The notes beneath the pieces were generated by a model. That model was given only the letters and a program-made list of their open reading frames with translations, was not told the origin of the DNA and searched no databases. From contig JASAOO010003289.1 of assembly GCA_030849075.1 (NCBI GenBank), positions 1 to 36,583 on the forward strand: a DNA stretch of 36,583 nt, in the 5' to 3' direction. Source of the DNA: Zelonia costaricensis. Taxonomy: Eukaryota > Euglenozoa > Kinetoplastea > Trypanosomatida > Trypanosomatidae. Shown piece after piece: positions 18,339 through 28,264 of the stretch. Both the position numbers and the translations under genes were made by a program. Numbering within the stretch: position 1 is the stretch's first letter; each line of letters starts with the position of its first letter.

Positions 18339-19083
18339 GATCTGTGAGTGAGGGAAGAGAAGGAGGTGCGTATACCGGCTTTGACCAGGCACGGATGGAT
18401 GCGTGTGCGTGTGTGCAAGCTGTGTGTTCGACAAAACATCAGAGAGGAAGGAAGACACGAGGAAGGTAGAGAAGAGCGCGTTGGGAGAGGGTTGGGCGGC
18501 GGCGGCGGCGGCATCGACAGTGTGTCTGTATGCGTGCGCGGGTGTGCGGGTACGCACGCCCACACCAACACCCCCTCACACCACGACCGCGGCACACGTG
18601 GGAGAAGGCACGGAGACAGCGAGGGATGAAGACGGCGAGAGGGCAGGAAAGAAAGGAAAGACGTGGACGGCGGCCGCTGCACAGACCCGGCGGTGGTGTG
18701 CGCGCGCCGGGGGGGGGGGGACGGACGGCCCTCAGTCTGCCATGCATGCGCATCGGCTCCGTGTTTGTGAAAAAGGGCGAAACTGGGGAAGGGGGGCAGA
18801 GACTCGGAAAGGGAGTCAACGAGAACAAGAGAGCCCCACGTGTGTGTGTGTGGGTGGGTAGGTGTGTGATGACGACTGGCTTCACTTGACGCCGTCTCCT
18901 CCTCCTGCTCGCCCAGCACGGTGTGGCCCCGGAAACAAGAGTCGACGAGGTGCAACGGATGGGCAACACCACACCACACCACAACACGCGGATCGCACAC
19001 CGCACCGCCCTCCACGGACTTGGGAGGAGGAGGAGGATGAGGAGAGGAGGGGGGGGGGCAGGCCAGCACCCGGTGCCGCCCGC
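18339..19083. other. Intergenic region / 3' UTR of the NDUFA12-like gene
   Basis: No convincing gene. It holds a 12-G run at 18709-18720, a GT-rich tract at 18840-18867 and a 10-G run at 19049-19058. Open frames are Arg/Gly-rich or His/Thr-rich composition products. Confidence 0.6.
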
Positions 19084-20616
19084 TCAGTACTTCGTGCCGC
19101 CGCACGTGCCCCACGGCTCCTCCCAGCACTTCGGCTTCCACCGCGAGGACACCGGCGGGGGCTGGAACGGCGCGTAGTCGCGCTGAATCGGCTCGCGGCC
19201 CTCGCGAATGTCGCCGAGGTCGGTCAGCCCGAGCTCCTTGCGGATGGCGAGGCGCTCGTCCTCGAGCTGGTCGGACTCGATGCGCATCCGCTCGAGCTCC
19301 GGCGTGGTGAGGTCGGGCACGGCGTCGTGGTACGGGATGCCGAGGTCGGTGCGCTCCCAGTAGTGCGCCATCGGGTCGTCGGCCGCCGCGTTCGGGTCGG
19401 TCGTCCCCTCTGGCGGCTTGCCGTGGGGGGGCTGCTGCTTGTTCATCCGCACCTGTCGCTTGTACTCCAGCTCCTGCCACTCCATGTTGCGGAAGAGGTG
19501 CCCCATCTCCGTCCGCATCACCTGCGTCTCCTCCTCGTTGTAGAAGAGGTCGCCGCGCGCGAAGCCGAGCGTCCACGTGGCGCCGCGGCTCTTCTGCCGC
19601 GCCTTCACCTCCTCGCCCGGCCGCCGCTCCGTCTCCCGCAGCGGCTTCGTCGCCCGGTTCGCGTCGCCGTAGACCTGATCGTCGTCCAGTTCTTGGAAGG
19701 TCTGCGCGGCGCGGTTCATGTGCGCCATGAGCCGCATCAGCGCGTCCTCGACCTCCTCGTCCTCCAGCACCATGGCGCCGAAGAACTGCTTCTTGTAGTT
19801 ACGCAGGTGCTCCTCCTCGGCGACGCTGGGCGGGTCGCCGCGGTGGCCACGCATCCACCGCTCCCAGAGCCGCTCATCCGTGGCGAGGGCGCCGTACGGC
19901 TGATGCTTCTTGTTCGCGTCCTTGCGGTACATGCGGCGTTGCTCCTCGCGGCCCTTGTGGAATTGCCATGTCACAGTAAACTTGTTGCCGAAGCGGTCCT
20001 TGGCGATGAGCAGCTCCTGCGTGAAGAAGTAGCGAATGTAGTTCCAGTACGCGTACTCCCACCACTTGACGATGCGGTTGTCGGCGAGGCCGGCGAAGGT
20101 GTGCTGCAGCCGCACCGTCTTGTCCCCAAAGGCGTCGACGGAGCGCACGTACCGGGCCTTGTCCTTGGCGATCTCCTCCCGCATCTGCTGTGCCGCGGCC
20201 GGGCCGCCGAGCTGCGCGGCCTCTGCGATGAGCGCCTCCAGCCGGGCCTCCACCTTCTGCTTCTCCTCCTCCACGGCGAGCTGCCGCCTCGCCTTCTCGG
20301 CCAGCAGGTCCTTCTCCTTCACCGAGAAGGCGAGCGCGTCCTGCTGCCGCTGCTTCAGGTACACGAGCTTGCTCGTGCGGTCGTCCTGCTCGTCGGCCAT
20401 GTCGCGGATGTTGGACAGGATGCTGGCGTTGGTCAGCCGGTGGCGCGCGGACGTGTGCAGCGCCACGGGTCCGCCGCTCGAACCCGAGGTGGCGGCGCCC
20501 CCTGCGAGGTGTGCACCGACTGCACCAGCCGCAGCGGCGCCGGTGGCGGCGGCAACCCGATGGCGGCGGCATGCGGCGCTGCCCACCGCCTGCTGCAGCA
20601 GCGCTGAGCGACGCAT
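19084..20616 (-). CDS. Predicted mitochondrial protein with NDUFA12-like segment (510 aa)
   Basis: The first 60 residues are Ala/Arg-rich without acidic residues (MRRSALLQQAVGSAACRRHR onward), typical of a mitochondrial presequence. A charged coiled coil spans about 80-160. Residues about 185-265 resemble the complex I accessory subunit NDUFA12 or the assembly factor NDUFAF2: LIAKDRFGNKF (203-213) for the family's LxGxDxxGNKYYE, then RRMY (227-230), and LWERWMRGHRGDPPS (250-264) for its PEWHRWLHxxxDxPP. A long charged C-terminal half follows, and NDUFA12 proteins elsewhere are only about 145-170 residues. A role in NADH dehydrogenase is inferred from this pattern. The ATG at 20616 is chosen because the longer frame starts upstream of the predicted acceptor at 20685-20686. 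A kinetoplastid mitoribosomal protein is the main alternative. Confidence 0.85.
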   Translation of the reverse strand: MRRSALLQQAVGSAACRRHRVAAATGAAAAGAVGAHLAGGAATSGSSGGPVALHTSARHRLTNASILSNIRDMADEQDDRTSKLVYLKQRQQDALAFSVKEKDLLAEKARRQLAVEEEKQKVEARLEALIAEAAQLGGPAAAQQMREEIAKDKARYVRSVDAFGDKTVRLQHTFAGLADNRIVKWWEYAYWNYIRYFFTQELLIAKDRFGNKFTVTWQFHKGREEQRRMYRKDANKKHQPYGALATDERLWERWMRGHRGDPPSVAEEEHLRNYKKQFFGAMVLEDEEVEDALMRLMAHMNRAAQTFQELDDDQVYGDANRATKPLRETERRPGEEVKARQKSRGATWTLGFARGDLFYNEEETQVMRTEMGHLFRNMEWQELEYKRQVRMNKQQPPHGKPPEGTTDPNAAADDPMAHYWERTDLGIPYHDAVPDLTTPELERMRIESDQLEDERLAIRKELGLTDLGDIREGREPIQRDYAPFQPPPVSSRWKPKCWEEPWGTCGGTKY

Positions 20617-20684
20617 CGTTGCGCGAGAGCAGGTAGAGAAGACAGAGAGCGAGCGACAGGGAAGCGAGTCGGGGTCGGCGGCGC

Positions 20685-20750
20685 CTGTGTACGCCGCGCG
20701 CACACGCACAGACACACGGTGGGAAGTAGAGAAGGTGAACGGAAGAACAG
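20685..20750 (-). promoter_or_regulatory. Predicted spliced-leader acceptor for the NDUFA12-like gene
   Basis: In transcript sense a pyrimidine-rich stretch (opposite 20716-20750) has no AG until TACACAG at the complement of 20685-20686, giving a 68-nt leader. Confidence 0.7.
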
Positions 20751-22099
20751 CAGCAGCAGCAGTGGACAGAGAGATCGACGTCGGATGAGGTAGCCGAGTA
20801 GCGATGCGGTGCGATGGGGGGGGGGGAAGCGGCCTTGTGCGGTATGGCCAAACAATCACACGGATGGCGTGTGTGTTTGTGTCGATGTGCCTGCGCCGCC
20901 CCTACTACTACTGCTAGTACTACGAGGAAGGCCCCACAGTGGGGGGGGGGGGAGGGCACGCAGGGAGGAGAGAGGGAGGGAAGCGCCTCTGCTGCACTGT
21001 GCGTGTGTGTATGTGTGTGTGCGTACACACGTACGAGACGTGCGCGCGTAATAAAATGGAAAGCGAAAAAGGAAGAGAAGTCGAGGCGGCGGCAGCACAC
21101 ACAGTTCGAGCTGAGGTTGAGCAGGTATCACAGGGAAGCAACACACACGTACAGTGTGGCGTTCTGGCATACGACGCACGCACACCACACCTGGTGCATC
21201 CCGTCTTCCACCCCTTTCTCCGCGCTCGCGGACAAACGTGGACTGTGTGAGGAGGTCGAAGTCTGCCGCCCCCGCCCCCCCCCCCCTGCCGCGAAGGCGG
21301 CGTGCACACACGTACACGCACATCAGCTCGTCGATGAATGTGCGTCGTGCGAAGGGGGGTGGTGATGGAACCCGGCGAGGCCGGCGCGGCCGCTGCTGCG
21401 CATGACGGTGGGGTTTGAAGGTTGGGACCTGCACAGGAGAGGCGGAGATGAGGAAGGAAAGGAAGGAGGGGGGGGGTGGCGGGGCGTGATCAGCCACGCG
21501 CCACACCCCCACACAGATGCACTGACACACACACATCTCAGCACACACACATACACCCCCCCCCATCAACGCACCCACGAGGGGCGCGGCAAAGGCAGGA
21601 GACGAGCCAAAGCACCGGCGGAGACCGAGAGAGGCGCAGGCGCTGGCGGCCCTTCTATTCTAGAGAAGTGTGCAGGGCACAGCGAAGAGCAACAAGACGG
21701 CAGCGGAGGGAAGAAGGGGGTGCACGGTTGAGTAGGGAAGAGACGCCAAACCTGTAAACAAACGAAAGAAGCAAGATCAGCAGCAATCGACGCAACTCGA
21801 ACACACGCACGCACGCACCCTTCCCAGTGAGTTCCCCCTTCGGTGTGTGCGCATGTGTGTGTGTGTGTGCCGAGAGTGGGGAGGTAGCGGAGATGCAGAG
21901 CGTGAAAGGAGGTGTACGGCTGCACGCGGACACGCAGCATCGCGGTGCACCCTGACTTGATGGCCTCGGCGACGTGCAGCACCACGACCACCAGGACCCC
22001 CCTCCCCCCACACACACCCTCCACCCGCACCCCTCCCCTCCACACAGGCGGTCATGCGCGTCCAGAGTGTGCGTGGCGCGCGGTGCCGGACCCCCACCG
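20751..22099. other. Long intergenic region / 3' UTR of the coiled-coil protein gene
   Basis: No convincing gene in 1.35 kb. It is repeat-rich: G runs at 20816-20826 and 20941-20952, a GT tract at 21003-21020, C runs at 21275-21286 and 21556-21564, CA tracts near 21530-21553, and a GT tract at 21854-21868. The longest open frames are Pro/Cys/Val low-complexity. Confidence 0.6.
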
Positions 22100-25000
22100 C
22101 TAGTAGCGGCTCCGGCGGCTGGCGGGCACGGTGGTCTGCGACACCACCTCCGCGAGCCGCCGCAGCGCCGTGGCGCGCAGGTTAGCGTGGCGGCTCATCT
22201 TCTCCTCTGGCGAGGCGGGCGAGGCCGCCGTTGCGGTCGACGAGGCCAGCGAGCCGCGGCGCGTCGGCGTGGGCCGCTGCGCCGCCGCGTCGATCAGCCG
22301 CACGGCCGCGGCGAGGCCGTCGCTTGCGGGGCCGGCGTCGTGCCGCCCGTCCCGGACGGCGGGCCACGACGGGTGCGTGGGCTGCGCGGCGGTGCGCTCG
22401 TCGTGGGCGCCGAGGGTGTGGCCGTGGCGGGCGGCCGTGGTGAGGGCGATGGAGGCCGGCGACGGGGCCGCAGCAGCCCACGCTGTCGAAGACCGCCGCC
22501 GCGCCGCCGCACCCAGCGGGACGGATGGTGTGCTGGGGGCGCTGTAGCCCTCGTCGTGCTCGTCCCTCAACTCCTCCACCGCTGCCAGCGGCGACGGAGG
22601 CGGGTGGAGGGACGGGCGGCGTCGGGCGGCAGAGGCGACGGGGGTGGGGCGCTGGGCGACGGCGGGGCCGGGCGCGGGCTGCCGCAGCGGCGCATCGCGG
22701 GTGAGGAGGCGTTGCGGGGTGTGGGCCGCTGGCGTGGTGGCGGCGATGGCGTGTGCGGGCGGCCTGTACGGCGCGTCCCACGCGGCCGGCGCGAGCTCGC
22801 GGGAGTAGTACCGGTCACACGCGTCGTAGACGGGCCGGTGGAACTTGACGGGGCTGTAGCGCGGCGCCGCGGGTGGGGCGCTCCCGGTTGCGTCGGTGCC
22901 GATGTCGTTGTACGCGGGCGTGTGACGGCGCTGACTGTGCCGGTACGCGTGCGGCTGCGGGTCCACAATCACCATGGGAGCCAGCGATGTGGCGCCGTAC
23001 TGGTGCCGCAGCTGCTCCGCCACCTCGGCGTACGTGCGGTGCCGGCGCTGTCGGTGCGACGCCGAGGCTGCTGCTGCTGCCGCCACCGGAGCGCCCGCGT
23101 CGCTTTCGTAGGCGCCGTCGTCGACGTCGTCGCCGCCGTACGCGTGGCCGTCTCCCACTTCCGACCCGCACCGCCGTGCGTCACCGAGGTGCTGCGGCAG
23201 TGCCGCTGCCGCCTCCGCGTCATCGCGCAGTCCCCCCACACCGCTCCCGCTCCCGCTCACCCGGCGCTTCGCGGCCTGCAGCTCCTCGCTCAGCGTCTTC
23301 ATGTACGCCATCACCTCGCGCACCGTCGCCTCATCCATAACGACGCCGTCAGAGGCGGCCGCAAGGGTCGCAGCGGGCGGGTGTGCGTGGGCGCCGACGG
23401 TTGCTGTTGCCGATGCGGCCGGCTGCCCCTCCTGCCGCATCGGCTGCTGCTGCTGCTGCTGCTGCTGCTGACGCCTCCAGCGGCGCAGCTCCGCCCTCGC
23501 CACGGCGGCCTCGGACTGCGCCTGGTTGCGCGTCTGCTCTAGCGCCGCCGTGGTCGCCGTGAGCTCCGCCACGCGCTGCTCGGCTGCTGCCGCGGCGTCG
23601 CGGGCCGCCTGGAGCTCCTCACGCAGTCGCTGCGTCGCCGCGGCGGTCTCTGCGGCGGTGACGGCGCTGGGGCGGTCGGCGTTGCCTGGCGCACGTGCTG
23701 CCGCCCCAGCCGGCGACTCCACCGCAAGCTGGGCGAGCTGGAACATGTGAGCCATGACTCTGGTCACGGCGTCGTCGCGGGTGAAGCAGGCAATCTTCGC
23801 TGCAGCCGCTGCCGTGCTCTCCGACCGCGGCTGCTGCTCGTGGTTGCGCGAGGCGCGGGGTGCGAGGGGCGGGGTGCGGCTCGGCCTCGGCGGGCGCTGC
23901 TGCGAGGGTGGCAGCGGCGGTGTTTCGTGTGCGTCGGTGCTGGCGCCGTCCGCGGCTGTCGGTGCACCCCCGTCGCGCACGCAGAGCGCCAGCAGCTCTG
24001 CGGGAATAGGGTTGGTGGCCGGCATGGTACAGCCTTCGGCCCAGCTGAGGTACATGGCGCACACGTCCACCACCTCGTCCACGATGCGGCGCAGCTCGGC
24101 GGCGGCGGTGGTGCGCTGACTAAGCCGCCCGACGACGCCGCGGAAGCCCTCCGCGAGGTGCTCCAGCGCCGTCACCCACGGGCTGCTCCCCTCACCCCCG
24201 ACCCGGTTGAAGAAGTAGCAGCCCTTCTGCCGCTGCCCGCGATCGCGCAGCGTAACGTAGATGTCGTGCAGCGCCGCGCGGCTCTGCCCGAACGCGCCCT
24301 CCATGTCCACCTCGCTGTAAACCTCCAGCATCCCCGCGAGTAGCTGCTGCATCGCGTCCACGTCCTTCTGAAGTACAATGGCGGCCATCTTGTGGTTGGC
24401 GCTGAAGCGCTTCAGCGTGTCCTGCAGCACCTCCATGTTCTGGTACGTCACACGCAGAATGACGTCGTTGTTGGCAGCCACCGTGCCCGACGACGGGGGC
24501 GGCGGGGACGGCGCAAGTGTTGGGGTTGCCGTGGCTGACGCCGCACCTCCCGCTGCGGGAGACGCTTCAGGCGTCGCCTCCTCCCGGCTGAAGCGTGCCG
24601 CGTCGCTGCGCGGCGGGTGCGAGACGCGGATCAGGCGATCGAGATCGATGTCCACGAAGCCGTTCGCGTCGGCATCCGCGTCGCCGTCGAAGAGCAGCTC
24701 CGTCTCCCCGGAGCTCCGGCGCCGCGTCGAGGCCGGGACGGAGAGGTAGCGGACCTGCATCAGCGAGGTGACGGCCGTGTACAGCCGCGTCACACCCTCG
24801 TACAGCCGGGCGATGCGGTGATCGTACGGCAGCACCCCACCCGCCGCCACGGCAGCAGCGTCACGCGCGATGTGGGCGAGCGCCTCCTGTTGCTGCCCGT
24901 CGCGGGTGCTGCTCGATGGCGCGGGCGGCGTGGTTGCTGTGCTGTCCGCGGCCGGTGCGGCGGCGGCGGCCTGTATCGCGGCGTCCAGCGCGGGCAGGAT

Positions 25001-27628
25001 GACGTCTGCGGCCCGCATCAAGCACGAGTCGATGTCGTACAGGTTGTCTTCGGGAATGTCCTCTGGCGGCGCGGTGGGGCGGCTCTGCGAGCTCGCAAAG
25101 AAGCGGCGCACCGCGGCAAAGTACGTGACAATCTTGCGCTGCGTGTAGAGGTGGTCCCCGGTGGTCTGTTGCAGCCGCTGCGCCCAGCGGGTGTACTTCT
25201 GCAGCAGCTCCGCCAGGGTGCGTTCGACGTACTCGACGGTGTTGGCCGCGGCCGCGTCGGCGGTCGCGTCCTCGTCCCCGTCCCCGCAGCGGCGCAGCAC
25301 CTCCTCGACAAGATCGTCCTTGGGCGACTCGTCGGTGCCGAGAAGGAAGAGGGTCTGCTTCACCAGCTGCCCGTTCCGCGCGAGCCGCTGCATCAGCATC
25401 GCCATGGCCTCGTGGAAGGCCGCCGTGTCCGCCTTCCATCGCGCTTCGCCTGCACGCAGCTGGGCCACTTCTTCCCGCAACGCCGCCCAGTCCCGCACCT
25501 CCGCACTGGTGCCCAGCCGCGCGGCGATGAGCTGCAGCGACTCCACTACGTTGTGCTCCGTCACTGTCGCGGCCGCGGCCGCCGCGTCGCCCACGCCGGC
25601 TCCTGTTGCCGCGGTGCCCGTGGTGGTGGCCGCGGGCGGCTTCGCTGCCGCGGCTGCGCTGTCCGTGGTGGGCCGTAGGTTAAGCCGCCGCAACGCACTG
25701 ACGCCGTTGCCGTGCCCACCCTCCGCATCCTCGGCCCGCTTTGCACCGCCGTCGCCGTCGCCGTCGCGCGCGGTGCTGTTGTGCTGGTGTTGCGGGAAGT
25801 GCAGGCCGAGTGCGTCCGAGCCGATCTGCTCCACCACAGCGGCCACGCGCTGCAGCTTCTTCTGCAGACCCGCCGCCTTCTGCAGCGCCGCCTCCGTGCG
25901 CGCTTTGTTGGCGGCGGCGGCGTGCAGGGCCCGCTGGTGCCGCGTCTTGACAACGCGCAGCCGCTCTACGACGTCGCTCAGAAAGTAGTCGAGTTTCGCG
26001 GGGGTGAGGTGGCGCCCTAGCTCGGTCGCGCTCATCACCTCCGCGACCAGCTCCGACGGCGTGTCCCCCGCGGTGGGGTCCTCCTGCGCCGTGGCGAGCT
26101 CGCCGAGCAGCTGCATCGCCTGCTTGCCGTACTTGGCCATCGACTCTTCCATGTGAGCCTGCCCCATGCGGCCCTGCGCACCCGCCAGCTCCCGCCGCTG
26201 TTGCTGCGCCACCGCGGTGGCAAATCGCGACTTGACCAGCTCCACCATCTCCAGCAAGTTCTGCGTTGGCGGCTCCACCCGCACCGGCGCAGCTCCCGGC
26301 AGTGCGCCGCCACCGGGCGTTCCGCCGCCACCGCTGCTGCTGCTGCCCCGTCGCGCCTCGACGAGAAGCTGCGCCAGTTCTTGCACGGCTTGAGTTGAGG
26401 CTCGCCGCAGGGCGTACTCCTCCTCGGAAATGTGGTGCGGGAAGGTGACGACGGCCGTGACGGTCTTCTGCAGGGCGCGCAGCGACTGCGAGAGGGCATC
26501 GTCCAGCTGCACCGTGCCGGCAGCGGCGTCGCCGTCGTCGTCCACACCCTTTTCCGGCGGCGCAGAAAGGCGGAACACCTGCGCGAGCTGCTGCCGCTGT
26601 GCCTCGACCCCTTCCATGTAGCGCTCCATCGACAGGTACTCGGACAGGAGAAATCGCACGAGCTCTGTGAGGTGGTTGCAGCGGGCCAGGACGGGGGCCT
26701 CGGCGACCTGCAGCCCAAAGTGGATCTGCAGCGAGGCAGGAATGACGTCGATGATTTCCTGCAGCGCGCTGCGTAGCGTGTGTGCGCCGGCGTCGCCTGC
26801 GGGGGCGGCAGCGTCGCCCTCGTTGGCAGCACCGGCACGCAGCTCCTGCTGTGCCTCTAGCTCCGCAAGCGCCTCGACGACATTGAGGTGGCGGAATCGA
26901 CTTGGTGCATCCGCTGCGTTCTCCAGCCTCGTGGCCACAACCGCCCTTGCAGCGGCGTACACGTCCGCGACCTTCGCAAGCTCAACGCACGTGGTGTGCA
27001 GCAGCTGCGAGACGTTCGCCTTGGTCCGCTGCGCGTCTGGCAGCAAGACGGGGGCCGGAAGATCGACTTCCTTCTCGAAGCACTCGAAGGCGCTGTCGCG
27101 AACGGTGCGCCGAAGCTCGTTCAGCGGCTCCTCAAGCCACGAAGGTGTCGGCGCGGCTGCTGCACCTGACGGTGCACCATCTCGCAGCTTGGCAGCCACG
27201 TCGGCGACCGATGGTGGCGTAACTTCACCGTACAGCCCAAAGCGGCGCTCCACTGCGCCAGAGTACTCACGAAGCAACAGGTCCTTGAAATTGTTCTCCC
27301 GTTTTGTGCGCTCGAGTTCCTTGACAACGTGCAGGAGAACACTGGGGATGTCTGAGTCGCACGTGATGGCACCATAACTCTCGAGGATGTCCGAGACCTG
27401 AATTAGCGTCTTATCCTTTGGTTGGTAAGTCAGCTGCCGCGAGTCGTGCGCAGAAGTCGCGCTGCGCGGTGGCCCGTACCCGTCAGCCTCGTCTAGAAGC
27501 GATCTATCTCTATTTGGTGAGGCGATACTCGAGACCTCCGACTGCGTCCTTGACCCGGCCGATCGGGCAGCCGGCGACGTCCACAGCTGCGAGTGGGCGG
27601 TGGCCCACGATTGCTTCTTGTTGCTCAT
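22100..27628 (-). CDS. Giant coiled-coil protein with poly-Q tract (1842 aa, unknown function)
   Basis: Not recognised; the architecture suggests a cytoskeletal, basal-body or flagellar scaffold. The N-terminal 70 residues are Ser-rich. A conserved-looking folded part follows (about 75-130: LIQVSDILESYGAITCDSDI, then a charged helix). Long helical, coiled-coil-prone sequence with intervening Ala/Gly/Pro linkers fills about 200-1150. A strong heptad region (about 1326-1384, with LREELQAARDAAAAAEQRV) runs into nine glutamines (about 1387-1395), and another short helix follows at about 1436-1455. The last 400 residues are Pro/Ala/Arg/Ser-rich and look disordered. The ATG at 27628 follows the predicted acceptor at 27639-27640, so the longer upstream frame is not translated. 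The gene is intact with no stops. Confidence 0.9.
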   Translation of the reverse strand: MSNKKQSWATAHSQLWTSPAARSAGSRTQSEVSSIASPNRDRSLLDEADGYGPPRSATSAHDSRQLTYQPKDKTLIQVSDILESYGAITCDSDIPSVLLHVVKELERTKRENNFKDLLLREYSGAVERRFGLYGEVTPPSVADVAAKLRDGAPSGAAAAPTPSWLEEPLNELRRTVRDSAFECFEKEVDLPAPVLLPDAQRTKANVSQLLHTTCVELAKVADVYAAARAVVATRLENAADAPSRFRHLNVVEALAELEAQQELRAGAANEGDAAAPAGDAGAHTLRSALQEIIDVIPASLQIHFGLQVAEAPVLARCNHLTELVRFLLSEYLSMERYMEGVEAQRQQLAQVFRLSAPPEKGVDDDGDAAAGTVQLDDALSQSLRALQKTVTAVVTFPHHISEEEYALRRASTQAVQELAQLLVEARRGSSSSGGGGTPGGGALPGAAPVRVEPPTQNLLEMVELVKSRFATAVAQQQRRELAGAQGRMGQAHMEESMAKYGKQAMQLLGELATAQEDPTAGDTPSELVAEVMSATELGRHLTPAKLDYFLSDVVERLRVVKTRHQRALHAAAANKARTEAALQKAAGLQKKLQRVAAVVEQIGSDALGLHFPQHQHNSTARDGDGDGGAKRAEDAEGGHGNGVSALRRLNLRPTTDSAAAAAKPPAATTTGTAATGAGVGDAAAAAATVTEHNVVESLQLIAARLGTSAEVRDWAALREEVAQLRAGEARWKADTAAFHEAMAMLMQRLARNGQLVKQTLFLLGTDESPKDDLVEEVLRRCGDGDEDATADAAAANTVEYVERTLAELLQKYTRWAQRLQQTTGDHLYTQRKIVTYFAAVRRFFASSQSRPTAPPEDIPEDNLYDIDSCLMRAADVILPALDAAIQAAAAAPAADSTATTPPAPSSSTRDGQQQEALAHIARDAAAVAAGGVLPYDHRIARLYEGVTRLYTAVTSLMQVRYLSVPASTRRRSSGETELLFDGDADADANGFVDIDLDRLIRVSHPPRSDAARFSREEATPEASPAAGGAASATATPTLAPSPPPPSSGTVAANNDVILRVTYQNMEVLQDTLKRFSANHKMAAIVLQKDVDAMQQLLAGMLEVYSEVDMEGAFGQSRAALHDIYVTLRDRGQRQKGCYFFNRVGGEGSSPWVTALEHLAEGFRGVVGRLSQRTTAAAELRRIVDEVVDVCAMYLSWAEGCTMPATNPIPAELLALCVRDGGAPTAADGASTDAHETPPLPPSQQRPPRPSRTPPLAPRASRNHEQQPRSESTAAAAAKIACFTRDDAVTRVMAHMFQLAQLAVESPAGAAARAPGNADRPSAVTAAETAAATQRLREELQAARDAAAAAEQRVAELTATTAALEQTRNQAQSEAAVARAELRRWRRQQQQQQQQQPMRQEGQPAASATATVGAHAHPPAATLAAASDGVVMDEATVREVMAYMKTLSEELQAAKRRVSGSGSGVGGLRDDAEAAAALPQHLGDARRCGSEVGDGHAYGGDDVDDGAYESDAGAPVAAAAAASASHRQRRHRTYAEVAEQLRHQYGATSLAPMVIVDPQPHAYRHSQRRHTPAYNDIGTDATGSAPPAAPRYSPVKFHRPVYDACDRYYSRELAPAAWDAPYRPPAHAIAATTPAAHTPQRLLTRDAPLRQPAPGPAVAQRPTPVASAARRRPSLHPPPSPLAAVEELRDEHDEGYSAPSTPSVPLGAAARRRSSTAWAAAAPSPASIALTTAARHGHTLGAHDERTAAQPTHPSWPAVRDGRHDAGPASDGLAAAVRLIDAAAQRPTPTRRGSLASSTATAASPASPEEKMSRHANLRATALRRLAEVVSQTTVPASRRSRY

Positions 27629-27638
27629 GCCCGGCTTG

Positions 27639-27725
27639 CTACATGCAGGGGGCGGCGGCAAAAAGCGGCGAAAACGCCGCAGAAGACGCAAATGCGAAAA
27701 ATGCAGGAAAAAAAGAGTAAGCGAG
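27639..27725 (-). promoter_or_regulatory. Predicted acceptor and hairpin ahead of the giant coiled-coil gene
   Basis: In transcript sense T/C-rich sequence (opposite 27690-27725) is followed by the first AG at the complement of 27639-27640, leaving a 10-nt leader. Between tract and AG lies a perfect inverted repeat, gcggcgaaaacgccgc at 27665-27680 (6-bp stem, 4-nt loop). Confidence 0.5.
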
Positions 27726-28222
27726 TGTCGGCACGGTGGAGGAGGGGACGTGGGGTCGAGGTCCGCGGAAAGGCGAGCGGAGGGCCGCACGGCAAACGAA
27801 CCCAAGCTGCGCAAGACTTCGAGTGAGGGAGGAGAGGCGGGGCTCACAGCAGCTGGGGTGGCGCATCGACTCGTCGTCCATGGGAAGGTTAAAGGGAGAG
27901 TGCAGCATTGAGGCTCCACCAGCCCTGAGTCATGCGATGCACTGCTGCAACGCAGGGACCGAGTATAGAGCACGAGCACAACGTTGTCCGTGCTCGGCTC
28001 CTCGGAGGCACGTGTGTGTATAGATTTGGTGCTCTTTCAACTCCACGTTACACAGCTTAGTACATTCTCACGGGAGAACAAAGGAGGGGAGCCTGTCCAC
28101 AGTCAGCATCTATGAGCTTTGTGCGAGAAGGCAAACTGTAAAAAGGTGCTCCCCCAAGCCAACACCACCTGGCACGCACGCACACACAAGTAACCACGCA
28201 AAAGGAAAACGTCGCGGGTCAA
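27726..28222. other. Intergenic region / 3' UTR of the prefoldin gene
   Basis: No gene is visible. The composition is less GC-rich than the coding regions and there is no notable repeat. Confidence 0.65.
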
Positions 28223-28226
28223 TCAC

Positions 28227-28264
<38 letters not shown>

